Shown: positions 8,624 to 17,923 of the stretch, piece by piece | Numbering within the stretch: the stretch's first letter is position 1 | Layout of the letters: each line of letters opens with the position of its first letter | DNA from: Enterococcus sp. | GTDB lineage: Bacteria > Bacillota > Bacilli > Lactobacillales > Enterococcaceae | Reading direction: 5' to 3' | DNA: 64,000 bases | NCBI RefSeq assembly: GCF_022711995.1 | Contig: NZ_JALAHI010000110.1 | Span: 1 to 64,000 of the forward strand | Position numbers and translations under genes: made by a program | The notes under the pieces: model-generated | The model's input: only the letters and a program-made list of their open reading frames with translations | What the model was told of the DNA's origin: nothing | Database searches by the model: none

Positions 8624-9655
8624 ATGGGTATGGTTCGGTTTGGAATAATTGGTTGTGGTGCTATTCATCACACACACTTAGAAGCGATACGATCAGCGGG
8701 TGGCGTCATAAGCGCTTGTTGTGATAATGATGAGGAGAAAGCCAGAAAAACTGCTCGTTCAGAAGGATGCTCCTATTATACAAACTATAAGATGTTGATA
8801 GCTGATCAGACAGTGGATGTAGTTGTGATTTTGACACCTCATTATTTGCATAAAGAGATGAGTCTCGCAGCATTAAATGGACATAAACATGTTTTGTGTG
8901 AGAAACCAATGGCTACAACAGTGGCAGATGCCGAAGAAATAATGGCCGCTGCTGCTAAGACAGATAAATATTACCATGTTTGTTACCAAAACCGATTTAA
9001 TCCTTCTTTTTTAGCAATGGAACAACTCATCAGTCAGGATTTGGGAGAACTACAGGGGGTAAAAGCGGAAGTTTCATGGAATCGAGAGGCCGCTTACTAC
9101 GCAGATTCGTCTTGGAAAGGCACTTGGGAAAAAGAAGGTGGCGGTGTATTGATCAATCAAGCAATCCATACGATTGATGCCGTTTGTCGCTTTGCCGGTG
9201 TTCCCCAAAAGATCAAAGGAAAAATCATGACTTCATTGCTTGAAGGGCTGATTGAAGTAGAAGATGCTGCTATTGGAACCGGTCTGATTAATGAAGAAAC
9301 AAAATTTGTTCTTTATGCTTCAAATAATTACGCAAAGGATGCCTCTCCAAGGATCACTTTTGATTATACGGCTGGTCAGGTAGTTCTTACGAATGAAGCA
9401 TTGTGGTTTAACAATTGTGCGATGCCACTAGAACATTTTGAGCGTTCAACAGTCGCCAAAGAATATTGGGGAAATGGGCATTTAGCTGTCTACCAAGCGC
9501 TAATGCTGCGACTGCAAGGGATCGAAAATCACCAAACAAAATTATTGGCCATAACGGATGCTTTTGACTCATTACAAGTAGTTTGTGGTCTTTATGAATC
9601 AAATAAAAAAAATGAATGGGTAGACTTACGAGCACCTGTTGAATACGAGAGGTAA
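8624..9655 (+). CDS. Gfo/Idh/MocA family NAD(P)-dependent sugar oxidoreductase 2
   Basis: 343 aa, second paralogue in tandem. The Rossmann motif is FGIIGCGAIHHTH, and the catalytic-lysine motif is LCEKPMATT. The C-terminal domain contains GGGVLINQAIHTIDAVCRF with the His-Asp pair. It is clearly diverged from its neighbour rather than a recent duplicate, so the two probably have different substrates or directions. Two close ATG codons (8624 and 8630) both follow GAAAGAAGG; the first was taken. It is part of the same operon. Confidence 0.88.
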   Translation: MGMVRFGIIGCGAIHHTHLEAIRSAGGVISACCDNDEEKARKTARSEGCSYYTNYKMLIADQTVDVVVILTPHYLHKEMSLAALNGHKHVLCEKPMATTVADAEEIMAAAAKTDKYYHVCYQNRFNPSFLAMEQLISQDLGELQGVKAEVSWNREAAYYADSSWKGTWEKEGGGVLINQAIHTIDAVCRFAGVPQKIKGKIMTSLLEGLIEVEDAAIGTGLINEETKFVLYASNNYAKDASPRITFDYTAGQVVLTNEALWFNNCAMPLEHFERSTVAKEYWGNGHLAVYQALMLRLQGIENHQTKLLAITDAFDSLQVVCGLYESNKKNEWVDLRAPVEYER

Positions 9656-9659
9656 GAAA

Positions 9660-11453
9660 ATGAGAAGAACAGAGTATCCCCGTCCGCAATTTGTTCGTCA
9701 GAATTGGCTCAACTTGAATGGCACTTGGGGTTTTGAATTTGACGATGACAATCAGGGCAAGCAAGAGAAATGGTTTCTGAGAGAAGCACTTTCTAATGAG
9801 ATTCAAGTTCCTTTTGTTTATCAAACAGAAGAAAGTGGAATCAATGATCGCTCCATACATGAAATTGTTTGGTATAAACGTGAAGTTGATCTGACTCCCA
9901 AACCAGCGAAAAGATATTTGCTACATTTTGGTGCGGTAGATTATTTAACGGATGTTTACGTCAATGGGCAGCTAGTTTTCACCCATGAAGGGGGACACAC
10001 GTCCTTTGAAGTAGATATTACTGAAGCGATGGACAACGATACGACGCAGAATATCACTGTGCGGGTCTTTGATCCTCACCAAGATGAAACTATTTTACGG
10101 GGCAAACAAACCTGGGAAGAAGAAAGTCGCTCGATCTGGTATACAAATTCCACTGGGATTTGGCAAACGGTTTGGATCGAGGAAGTTCACGAAATATATT
10201 TGCAGGACCTGAAGCTAACACCACTCTTTGATGCCAATAAAATTCACATCGAAGCCTCAATCAATAGACAATGGCCAAATCTCAAACTAGGTTATCAAAT
10301 AACTTATAAAAATGAATTTGTTGGAACTGGGGAAGTAAAGATGGAGAATGCTGCGATTGATTTTGCTGTTGATGTCATTGGCGGGAAGATTTTTAATCAA
10401 AACTTTCACGGGGAAGGTCGATCTTGGACACCGGAAACCCCTAATCTTTATGATTTGAACTTGTTTTTATATCAGGATGAACGGGTAATTGATCATGTGA
10501 GTAGCTATTTTGGTATGCGAAAAATCCATGTAGGGAATGGTATGGTCTATTTGAATAATAAACCCTACTATCAAAAACTCGTGTTGGATCAAGGATATTG
10601 GGCAGAAAGCTTATTGACTGCTCCATCAGATGAAGCCTTTGTGCAAGATATCCAATTAGCAAAGGAAATGGGCTTCAATGGCTGTCGAAAGCACCAGAAA
10701 ACAGAAGATCCGCGATTCTTGTATCATGCAGATCGGTTGGGTTATCTCGTATGGGGAGAAGCAGCGTCTCCAGCATGGTATAGTAAACAAATGGTTGATC
10801 GATCACTAAAAGAGTGGGGAGAAATTGTCGCTCGTGATTACAATCATCCGAGTATCGTGACGTGGGTTCCAGTAAATGAGAGCTGGGGAGTGCCGGCGAT
10901 TCAGCGAGATCGTCAACAGCAACATTTTTCGCAAACAATGTACCATTATCTCCATTCAGTGGACACTACTCGTTTAGTGATCTCAAATGATGGATGGTCT
11001 ATGACGGAAACAGATATTTGTGCGATCCATAATTATGCCCATGGAACAGAAGAAGAAGAGAAAAAGTATAACTATTTTGTAGAAACATTAAATAGCAAAG
11101 AAACGATCTTATCTCATTTATCGGCACCATGGAGTATTTATGCAGAAGGATTTCATCACCAAGGCGAGCCAATCTTATTGACTGAGTTTGGCGGAATTGG
11201 CTATGATGTTTCTGGTCAGCCAGGATGGGGATATACTTCAGTAAAAGATGAAGCAACCTTTCTAAAAGAGTATAAACGAATCATGGATGCAGTTAGTCAG
11301 TCACAAATTTTGTGGGGATATTGTTATACACAATTGACGGATGTGGAACAGGAAATCAATGGACTATTGACCTATGACCGTCTCCCTAAATGCGAGTTAA
11401 CAGAAATCAAAAAAATCAATCAGCAATTTCATCTACCCGTAATTTCCTGTTAA
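9660..11453 (+). CDS. Glycoside hydrolase family 2 enzyme
   Basis: 597 aa, with a jelly-roll sugar-binding domain (about 1-170), an Ig-like domain (about 175-280) and a TIM barrel. The acid/base is E407 in VPVNESWG, and the nucleophile is probably E509 in LLTEFGGIG. The start at ATG 9660 is set by GAGAGG at 9647-9652, overlapping the end of the upstream gene; a TTG 21 bases upstream is less likely. There is no signal peptide, so it acts on imported sugars in the cytoplasm. GH2 covers beta-galactosidase, beta-glucuronidase, beta-mannosidase and exo-arabinofuranosidase activities. At this length, and without the LacZ C-terminal domain, the specificity is open. Last gene of the sugar operon. Confidence 0.9.
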   Translation: MRRTEYPRPQFVRQNWLNLNGTWGFEFDDDNQGKQEKWFLREALSNEIQVPFVYQTEESGINDRSIHEIVWYKREVDLTPKPAKRYLLHFGAVDYLTDVYVNGQLVFTHEGGHTSFEVDITEAMDNDTTQNITVRVFDPHQDETILRGKQTWEEESRSIWYTNSTGIWQTVWIEEVHEIYLQDLKLTPLFDANKIHIEASINRQWPNLKLGYQITYKNEFVGTGEVKMENAAIDFAVDVIGGKIFNQNFHGEGRSWTPETPNLYDLNLFLYQDERVIDHVSSYFGMRKIHVGNGMVYLNNKPYYQKLVLDQGYWAESLLTAPSDEAFVQDIQLAKEMGFNGCRKHQKTEDPRFLYHADRLGYLVWGEAASPAWYSKQMVDRSLKEWGEIVARDYNHPSIVTWVPVNESWGVPAIQRDRQQQHFSQTMYHYLHSVDTTRLVISNDGWSMTETDICAIHNYAHGTEEEEKKYNYFVETLNSKETILSHLSAPWSIYAEGFHHQGEPILLTEFGGIGYDVSGQPGWGYTSVKDEATFLKEYKRIMDAVSQSQILWGYCYTQLTDVEQEINGLLTYDRLPKCELTEIKKINQQFHLPVISC

Positions 11454-11577
11454 TGGGAAAGGAAGCCAAAAACTCAAATTCTTGAGCAGAACTCTTGCTC
11501 TGACAGAATAACAACAAGCTCTCGAAGAAGAATGGTTTCAGAACTTCTTACGACTAGCCCTCACACCCTCAAAAATA

Positions 11578-11679
11578 AAAACATCTGAACAAGACAGGCT
11601 GCTAATTACCTAGTGAATAGGCAGTTGCTGACTTTGATTCTTCAAGAGTCAGGGGAGGCGTCTCGTTCGGATGTTTTTT
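11578..11679. terminator. Bidirectional nested-hairpin terminator
   Basis: Outer stem AAAACATCTGAAC (11578-11590) with GTTCGGATGTTTT (11665-11677), one wobble. Enclosed are an AGAC/GTCT extension and two inner hairpins (CCTA/TAGG and CTGACT/AGTCAG). There are T runs on both strands, so it can end both the plus-strand sugar operon and the minus-strand beta-galactosidase gene. The preceding 11454-11577 holds no gene I can support. Confidence 0.7.
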
Positions 11680-11728
11680 AGTGTGTGGTTAAGTTTCGGA
11701 TAGGTCAAGTATCGGATTGCTTTTTTCT

Positions 11729-13750
11729 TTACAAAGTGCGAATGCTTTCGGTAGGTGGAAAGCGAAGAATTTCGACCTCCATTGGTGCAAGGGTCAGCTC
11801 ATGAAGGTCTTTTTTAGAGAGTAACGCGTTGCCTTCCATGAGAAATTTTGCTTGCTGTGGCTCATTTGTGTGATTTAGTAGAAACAAGAATGTCTGGGTT
11901 GGTCCTTGTCGGACAGTGACAGACAACTCGCTGGCTTCTTGTAAATAGGCATCAGCGGCTTTTGTTAGTTTCGTTTCCCCAATGATTTCCTTTAATAAAG
12001 TCAACAGTCCTTGTTGGTCTAACTCGGTTCCTAAATAATAAGCCAGTCCTTTGCCAAACCGATGTTTAGTGATAGCTGGTGAATCTTTAAGAAAATCACT
12101 TGTGAAGGTAGCCAGTGGGGTAGCGCCTTGTAAATGGATCACTTCTTCCCACTGACGATTTTCATAAGATTCTTTTTTGAATTGCACTTGTCGGCAGATT
12201 TCCGGTTTTAAAGGATGAAATTCTTCGACTGTGATTCCCAATACTTCTTTAAAAAGTCCTGGATAGCCGCCAAGATAGACTTGATCGTTTTCGTTGACGA
12301 TGCCACTAAAGAAGTTGGTTAAGAAGGTGCCGCCGTTGGCAACAAATTCTTTGACCTTGTTGCCGAATTCCTCTGAAGCGGCATACAAATTATGAGCAAT
12401 CACCAGAGGATAATTCTCGAGTGATTCTGAAGGATGAATGAAATCGACAGTGATATTTAACCTTCTTAGAGCGGCATAGAGTGCGCGCATTTGATGGATA
12501 TAGCGGATATTCGCATTGGGCTTAGCATCTAGTTCAAGTGCCCACCAATTTTCCCAATCAAAGACAATCGCCACATCGGCAACAAATTGGCTGCCAACGA
12601 TGTCGCTCAATTGGTTTAATTCATTTCCTAGAGCCGTACATTCTTTAAAGGTACGACTTGCGTGGGGATCACCATGAGGGACCATTGCACTGTGGAATTT
12701 CTCCGCTCCTCCTTGTGATTGGCGCCATTGAAAGAACATGATGCCATCGGCTCCATGGGCGAGTGCTTCATAGCTCCATAAGCGCATTTGACCCGGTTTT
12801 TTGGCCCCATTCACTTGGCGCCAGTTGACTGCACTAGGGGCTTGCTCCATAATCAAAAAAGGTTTCTTTTTTAGACTGCGCATGAGATCATTGGCTAAAA
12901 ATTGGGGATAAGGCAGGGACTCAAAGGGGTTGGGATAGGCATTCCAACTAACGACGTCCATTTCTTTCGCCCACTTGAAGCCATCGACATACTTATGCAA
13001 GCCCATCAAATTTGTCATGAATGGGATGTTTGTCGAGAATGTTTGAATTGCCTTTTTCTCGATCTGATAAATTTCCAGATTCATATCAGAAATGAAACGG
13101 CGGTAATCCAGCTGTTGACAAGGATTTTTAAAAGTCGGCATTTCTTCTGGCAAGAAAATCTCGTCCCATTCTTGATAGCTTTGACTCCAAAACTTAGTGG
13201 ACCAAGCTGTATTCAATGTTTCAATTGTTTGGTATTTTTTTTCTAGCCAATTTTGGAAACTGGCACGACAGTTCGGGCAATAACATTCATGGATGTGACA
13301 AGTATATTCATTATTGATATGCCACATCACAACCCCCGGATGTTGGCTGTATCGTTTGGCAACAGCTTCACTGAGCCGACGGGCATAATCCCGATAAATC
13401 GGTGAAGTCGGGCAATAGTGCTGCCGGGAACCGTGAACGAGTCGATTGCCATGAATGGTCATCGGCATCATCTCTGGGTATTTTTTGACTAACCATGCTG
13501 GGGGCGAAGCCGTCCCATTGGCTAAATCGATAGCAATATCGTTTTCATAAAGAAGATCCATCAGCCAATCTAAAAAGGCAAAATCAAAGGTCGATTCGTT
13601 TGGTTGGATATTCACCCAACCAAAGATATTGATACTGACATAATTGACGCCAGCTTCTTTCATTAATCGCATATCTTCTTGGATGGTTTCTTTCGACCAC
13701 TGTTCTGGGTTGTAGTCAGCTCCATAATAGAGGTGTTTTTGGGCGAGCAT
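11729..13750 (-). CDS. Beta-galactosidase, glycoside hydrolase family 42
   Basis: 673 aa. The start at ATG 13750 is behind AGGAAG; 30 further in-frame codons upstream are not part of the protein. It opens with the GH42 signature [12 protein letters not shown]. The acid/base is E148 in HINNEYTC, and the nucleophile is E302 in LIMEQAPSA. Four cysteines (C113, C156, C158, C161) match the structural zinc cluster of GH42 enzymes. No signal peptide is seen, so it is cytoplasmic, hydrolysing beta-galactosides such as transgalacto-oligosaccharides or plant galactans. It is transcribed alone and convergent to the sugar operon. A perfect cre site overlapping its promoter indicates glucose repression. 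Confidence 0.95.
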   Translation of the reverse strand: MLAQKHLYYGADYNPEQWSKETIQEDMRLMKEAGVNYVSINIFGWVNIQPNESTFDFAFLDWLMDLLYENDIAIDLANGTASPPAWLVKKYPEMMPMTIHGNRLVHGSRQHYCPTSPIYRDYARRLSEAVAKRYSQHPGVVMWHINNEYTCHIHECYCPNCRASFQNWLEKKYQTIETLNTAWSTKFWSQSYQEWDEIFLPEEMPTFKNPCQQLDYRRFISDMNLEIYQIEKKAIQTFSTNIPFMTNLMGLHKYVDGFKWAKEMDVVSWNAYPNPFESLPYPQFLANDLMRSLKKKPFLIMEQAPSAVNWRQVNGAKKPGQMRLWSYEALAHGADGIMFFQWRQSQGGAEKFHSAMVPHGDPHASRTFKECTALGNELNQLSDIVGSQFVADVAIVFDWENWWALELDAKPNANIRYIHQMRALYAALRRLNITVDFIHPSESLENYPLVIAHNLYAASEEFGNKVKEFVANGGTFLTNFFSGIVNENDQVYLGGYPGLFKEVLGITVEEFHPLKPEICRQVQFKKESYENRQWEEVIHLQGATPLATFTSDFLKDSPAITKHRFGKGLAYYLGTELDQQGLLTLLKEIIGETKLTKAADAYLQEASELSVTVRQGPTQTFLFLLNHTNEPQQAKFLMEGNALLSKKDLHELTLAPMEVEILRFPPTESIRTL

Positions 13751-13780
13751 TGATTCATCTTCCTTTCTTATTTTGTCTTT

Positions 13781-13817
13781 ATCATAGCAAAAAAAACAAT
13801 CCTTGAAAGCGGTGACA
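13781..13817 (-). promoter_or_regulatory. Beta-galactosidase promoter with overlapping cre site
   Basis: On the minus strand: -35 TTTCAA (13803-13808), 16-bp spacer, -10 TATGAT (13781-13786). TGAAAGCGGTGACA at 13804-13817 (plus strand) matches every fixed position of the CcpA consensus TGNAANCGNWNNCA and covers the -35 element, so catabolite repression by promoter occlusion is expected. Confidence 0.7.
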
Positions 13818-13887
13818 AATAGATCCTTGAAATATTGCAAATATCGATAAAATGTTCAAATGGATCCACCGATAGAAAACCAAATAT

Positions 13888-13916
13888 TTGCTGTTTTTTT
13901 ATTTTCAATCTACAAT
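13888..13916 (+). promoter_or_regulatory. arcA promoter
   Basis: -35 TTGCTG (13888-13893), 17-bp spacer, -10 TACAAT (13911-13916), in an AT-rich stretch. The leader to arcA is about 120 nt. AT-rich imperfect dyads downstream could be arginine-repressor sites, but none matches well enough to call. Confidence 0.5.
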
Positions 13917-14040
13917 TATTTATAATTGCTATCAATGGTTTTTTAGTTAATATACAATTTAATGAACGTTCTTTTATATTTATACGTCTTTATGCAGTAG
14001 AAATCAAAGGATCGCTCGAAATGAGAGAAAGGAAATTACT

Positions 14041-15252
14041 ATGTCGAAAGCTATGGAAATATTCTCAGAGATTGCGCCGTTAAAACGGGTGATGCTCCAT
14101 CGCCCTGGAAGAGAACTGGAGAACTTGATGCCGGACTATTTAGAAGACTTATTGTTTGATGATATTCCGTTTTTGGCTCAGGCTCAGCGAGAACATGACT
14201 ATTTTGCCCAAGTCTTAAAAGATCATGGCTGTGAAGTAGTTTATTTAGAAGATCTAGCAGCTGAAACAGTGCGGCTTTCAGGATGTAAAGAAGCTTTTTT
14301 GAATGATTTTTTGCAGGAGACTAAGATGGATCAAGAAGTGCGAAATGAAGTCAGAGACTATTTTCTTTCTATTAAAGATGAAAGAGCCTTTATTGATCAA
14401 ACGATGGCTGGGGTAACGAAACAAGATCTTTCCTTGCCAAAGAACGCCTCTGGATCGAAGCAAGATTATCCATTTATCATTGACCCAATGCCGAATCTTT
14501 ATTTTACTAGAGATCCTTTTGCTGTGGTTGGCCATAGTGTTTCGCTTAACCGGATGTTTTCGGCGACTCGTCGAAGAGAGACACTTTATGGACAGTATAT
14601 TTTTAAGCATCATCCACAGTTCAGCCAGCCACCGGTCAATTTTTTGTATGATCGAGAAGACCCAGCCCGAATTGAAGGCGGCGATCAACTTGTTTTATCA
14701 AAGAATGTGTTAGCGATTGGCATTTCGCAGCGGACAGAAATGCCCGCCATTGAAAAGATTGCGGAAACGATTTTCTCGAAGGAACCCTCATTTGACTACG
14801 TTTTGGCTTTTGATATTGGTTCTGAACGGAAGTTTATGCACCTCGATACGGTCTTTACCATGATTGATAAAGATAAATTTACGATTCACCCTGAAATCGA
14901 AGGAGAACTGACGCTATTTTCAATTACAAAGCAAGGTCAAGGGGTCAAAATAGTAGAAGAAAAAGAGTCGCTAGACCGTATCTTATGCCGTTATTTGGAT
15001 TTACCTGCCGTCCAGCTGATTCGTTGTGGCGGGGATGACATCACGGCGGCTGCCAGAGAACAATGGAATGATGGCTCAAACACATTAGCCATCGCTCCTG
15101 GTGAAGTGATTGTCTATGATCGAAATACGGTCACGAATCAACTTTTAAAAGAGGCTGGCATTAAATTACATCAAATTCCTGGTAGTGAACTGGTAAGAGG
15201 ACGTGGCGGCCCACGTTGTATGAGCATGCCTTTTGTTCGTTCAACTGAATAA
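14041..15252 (+). CDS. arcA: Arginine deiminase
   Basis: Hydrolyses L-arginine to citrulline and ammonia, the first step of the arginine deiminase energy pathway. 403 aa, close to the usual 405-415. Catalytic Cys393 is in GPRCMSMP. Other family motifs are NLYFTRDPF (with the substrate-binding Asp), EGGDQL and MHLDTVF. The guanidinium-binding loop reads [19 protein letters not shown]. The start at ATG 14041 follows GAGAAAGGA. Odd feature: no arcB, arcC, arcD or regulator gene is adjacent, unlike the usual enterococcal arcABC operon, and a terminator follows directly. It may be a second, scattered copy. The sequence looks intact and functional. Confidence 0.95.
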   Translation: MSKAMEIFSEIAPLKRVMLHRPGRELENLMPDYLEDLLFDDIPFLAQAQREHDYFAQVLKDHGCEVVYLEDLAAETVRLSGCKEAFLNDFLQETKMDQEVRNEVRDYFLSIKDERAFIDQTMAGVTKQDLSLPKNASGSKQDYPFIIDPMPNLYFTRDPFAVVGHSVSLNRMFSATRRRETLYGQYIFKHHPQFSQPPVNFLYDREDPARIEGGDQLVLSKNVLAIGISQRTEMPAIEKIAETIFSKEPSFDYVLAFDIGSERKFMHLDTVFTMIDKDKFTIHPEIEGELTLFSITKQGQGVKIVEEKESLDRILCRYLDLPAVQLIRCGGDDITAAAREQWNDGSNTLAIAPGEVIVYDRNTVTNQLLKEAGIKLHQIPGSELVRGRGGPRCMSMPFVRSTE

Positions 15253-15313
15253 CTCGCTGAATTGCTATGTTTTTTTATTTAAAAAAAGCAGCACATGTTT
15301 AAAATAGGTTGGT

Positions 15314-15357
15314 TAAAAAAGATGAGAGAGAAGTCGTTTTCTTTCATCTTTTTTTTA
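15314..15357 (+). terminator. Terminator after arcA
   Basis: AAAAAAGATGA pairs with TCATCTTTTTT around an inner GAGAA/TTTTC stem, followed by a T run. The flanking bases on the strand before it are A-rich, so it may work in both directions. Confidence 0.7.
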
Positions 15358-15463
15358 TTTCATTAAAAAACCCCCATTTATTATGAAAGGGATTACTTTT
15401 CGTGAAATCGTGCAAAAAAAATAAACTTTATATGAAAAAATTATAAAAAAACAGATGAAACCT

Positions 15464-15472
15464 TGTTATGAT
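15464..15472 (+). promoter_or_regulatory. Probable extended -10 promoter of the ntp operon
   Basis: TG-N-TATGAT (TG at 15464-15465, hexamer 15467-15472) with no good -35 hexamer at the proper distance. It would give a leader of roughly 135 nt before ntpF, containing the structured element described next. Confidence 0.4.
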
Positions 15473-15500
15473 ATTAAATATATGTTACGGTTATATTAGT

Positions 15501-15585
15501 GACGCGGGTAAGTGTATGTTCTTTGCACTTATTAAATTTTAACACCATACGAACAGCGATCGCTTGATTCGTAATGGTTTTTTTT
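15501..15585 (+). promoter_or_regulatory. Structured ntp leader with terminator: attenuator or riboswitch candidate
   Basis: Within the 5' leader an upstream hairpin (TAAGTG 15509-15514 with CACTTA 15526-15531) precedes a strong intrinsic terminator. The terminator arms are ACCATACGAA (15544-15553) and TTCGTAATGGT (15568-15578), with an inner CAGCG/CGCTTG stem, then eight T. The GTATG in the first hairpin loop (15514-15518) could pair with CATAC (15546-15550) in the terminator arm, so alternative folds are possible. A terminator placed after the promoter and 31 nt before ntpF implies controlled read-through. Na+ is an attractive signal because this is a Na+ pump. The ligand is unproven. Confidence 0.5.
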
Positions 15586-15616
15586 CGCGAAAAAAAGGTA
15601 GAAAGTAGGTGAAAGC

Positions 15617-15928
15617 ATGTCGGTAGATGCCATTCGTTTACTGCAAGAAGCAGAAGAATTTGCGGAACAAAAAATCACGAAAGCTGATGCTGAAAAAAAA
15701 CAATTGATGGATGAAAGTCAATCAAGAATTTCAGCATTTCAGAAAGAATTGGTTCAAAAAGAGCGTGAAGCCCAACGAATGATCGAAGAAAAAGTTGCAA
15801 CGGAATTTGAGCAATCAAAGCAACCTCTTATAGAAAAGACCAAAGAGGAAGTAGATACATTGCGTATGATTTCAGCAGAGTTGAAAGAACAAGCATTGGC
15901 AATAATAATAAATAAGGTTGTGACATAG
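15617..15928 (+). CDS. ntpF: V-type Na+-ATPase peripheral stalk subunit NtpF
   Basis: 103-aa, highly charged, almost entirely alpha-helical coiled-coil protein (Glu/Lys/Gln rich). It matches the first gene of the E. hirae ntp operon. In the enzyme it forms the outer stalk with NtpE and holds the catalytic head against rotation. The start at ATG 15617 is preceded by AAAGTAGGTGAAAG. It is directly followed by ntpI with no gap. Family assignment rests on length, composition and invariant operon position rather than on motifs. Confidence 0.85.
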   Translation: MSVDAIRLLQEAEEFAEQKITKADAEKKQLMDESQSRISAFQKELVQKEREAQRMIEEKVATEFEQSKQPLIEKTKEEVDTLRMISAELKEQALAIIINKVVT

Positions 15929-17923
15929 ATGGCGATTGCAAAAATGCAAAAATTCAGCCTGTTGACCTTTTACGAACAAAAAGATGCTGTTTTACAACAG
16001 TTGCAAGACTTTCAAGGTGTCGAATTGCTTTCTTCTGAAAAATACTATGAGTCAGAAGAAACCGTAGGAGTTTTAACACCTGTTCGTGATGAACAGAAAC
16101 AGACTGAAGAAGTAGAAAACCAATTTGATCAAGTCAATTGGGGTCTGCAATTATTAGAGGAATATGTTCCTAAAAAAGGAATGCTGGAAAAACTTCGGCA
16201 ACCAATCAAGCGCTACACACTTCAAGAATTGGCGCAAGCTGCTCATACTTATCCTTGGCAAGAAGTTTGTCAAACACTTCGAAAACAAGACAAACGTCTG
16301 CGATTGATTGAACAAGAAAAACGTGAACTTTTGGCGCATGAGGCCGAACTGAATAAATGGAAGTACTTTGAAGCTCGCCCTCAGATTTTGCAGGAATTTA
16401 AAAAATCAGGCGGGATGTTAGGTTCGCTCCCAAATTCAGAATTTGCGACTTTCACAAAGGGGTGTGAGACGCTACCCCTTGTTTATTTTGAAACAGTTTA
16501 TCAATCACAAACGACTACATACTTATTCGTTCTTTTCCATAAAGATGTTAAAGATAAAGTAAGTTCCCTTTTGAAAAAGACTGCTTTCGAGCAGTATACC
16601 TATCCTTATTCAGGTCAACCCAAAGATGACCTGCAACATGTACAAGAAGAATCCCAAAAATTGATTGAAGAAGAAAAAGCAATCAAACAATCGTTACAAG
16701 CGATGACTAACGAGCAAGAACAGCTGCAGTTAGTAGCCGAATATTTAGATGGTGCGATCAAACGAGCGCAGAGCAATGAAAAACTGCTTCGTTCTGCTCA
16801 TGCAGTGTCAATTTCAGGCTGGATCCCTGTGGAGCGAGCAGGCGAACTAGAAAAAAGGATCCAAGCGATTAGTAAAGAGGATTTTTATCTCGAATACCAA
16901 CAAGTGAAAGAACAGGAAATCGCCGATGTGCCGATTTTGTTAAATAATTCACGTTGGGTACAACCCTTTGAAGGGCTAGTCCGAATGTACAGTTTGCCTC
17001 AGTATGATGAACTGGATCCAACTCCGTTTATGGCTCCTTTTTATATGGTCGCTTTTGGAATGATGGTCGCCGATTTTGGTTATGGATTATTACTATTTTT
17101 GGCTACACTCTTTGCCAAAAAATTCTTCCATTTAAATAAAGGGTTAGAACAAAATTTGACATTGTTTCAGCTTTGTTCGATTCCGACGATTATTTGGGGC
17201 TTGATTTACGGCAACTTCTTTGGTTTTGAGTTTTCGTTTCAATTGTTGTCTGCACAAGAAGATGTCAATCAAATTTTAGTTCTATCGATTATTTTTGGGT
17301 ATATCCAAATCATGTTCGGATTAGTGTTGAAATTTTACATTCTTTGGAAACGCAAAGACCAGAAATTGCAAGCTGTTTTCCAAGCAGGCTCTTGGATGGC
17401 CTTTTTGATCAGTGTCGTTTTGTTGGCAGCAGGAATGTTGCTCCTGCCTGAATCTCCATTGCAAACCATTGGCTTTATCATGATCATTGCCAGTTTGGTT
17501 GCGATTGTTTTCGGGGGCAGCTTAGAAAGCAAAACGTTATCTGGAAAAATCGGTTCAGGATTATATGGCTTAATGGATGTTACCAACTATGTGGGAGATA
17601 TGATTAGTTTCACACGACTGATGGCATTAGGTGTTGCCGGAGGCAGTATCGCTTCTGCATTCAATTTAATTATCAGTTATTTACCAATCGCTGCGCGGTT
17701 TACTGTAGGTATTTTACTTTTTGTGGCGCTTCATGCCCTCAATATCTTTTTAAGCTACTTAAGTGCGTATGTACATGGTATTCGTTTACAGTATTTAGAA
17801 TATTTCGGAAAATTTTTCACCGGAGGCGGTCGCGCATTTGCCCCGTTTAAATCCAACGAAAAATATGTAGAAGTTATCTCAGAAGAGGAAATGCAGGAGG
17901 AAAAGAATGGAAAATTGGATTAG
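15929..17923 (+). CDS. ntpI: V-type Na+-ATPase membrane stator subunit NtpI (a-subunit)
   Basis: 664 aa. The N-terminal cytosolic half (about 1-340) is rich in coiled coil. The C-terminal membrane domain (about 355-640) has seven or so transmembrane helices. The half-channel helices include the essential basic residue region DMISFTRLMALGVAGG and the end region ALNIFLSYLSAYVHGIRLQYLEYFGKFF with conserved Arg and Glu. It carries ions to and from the rotor ring made of NtpK. The gene overlaps ntpK by 17 bp. The length is typical of bacterial V-ATPase subunit I. Confidence 0.96.
   Translation: MAIAKMQKFSLLTFYEQKDAVLQQLQDFQGVELLSSEKYYESEETVGVLTPVRDEQKQTEEVENQFDQVNWGLQLLEEYVPKKGMLEKLRQPIKRYTLQELAQAAHTYPWQEVCQTLRKQDKRLRLIEQEKRELLAHEAELNKWKYFEARPQILQEFKKSGGMLGSLPNSEFATFTKGCETLPLVYFETVYQSQTTTYLFVLFHKDVKDKVSSLLKKTAFEQYTYPYSGQPKDDLQHVQEESQKLIEEEKAIKQSLQAMTNEQEQLQLVAEYLDGAIKRAQSNEKLLRSAHAVSISGWIPVERAGELEKRIQAISKEDFYLEYQQVKEQEIADVPILLNNSRWVQPFEGLVRMYSLPQYDELDPTPFMAPFYMVAFGMMVADFGYGLLLFLATLFAKKFFHLNKGLEQNLTLFQLCSIPTIIWGLIYGNFFGFEFSFQLLSAQEDVNQILVLSIIFGYIQIMFGLVLKFYILWKRKDQKLQAVFQAGSWMAFLISVVLLAAGMLLLPESPLQTIGFIMIIASLVAIVFGGSLESKTLSGKIGSGLYGLMDVTNYVGDMISFTRLMALGVAGGSIASAFNLIISYLPIAARFTVGILLFVALHALNIFLSYLSAYVHGIRLQYLEYFGKFFTGGGRAFAPFKSNEKYVEVISEEEMQEEKNGKLD

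Noticed and set aside
13917-14040. ArgR operators before arcA
   Set aside because: AT-rich imperfect dyads are present, but none matches the ARG-box pattern well enough to stand out from the background.
15480-15500. Tiny frame (ATG, five codons) in the ntp leader as a leader peptide
   Set aside because: No ribosome site, no biased codons, and it is not placed against any alternative hairpin as in the 34.5-kb leader.
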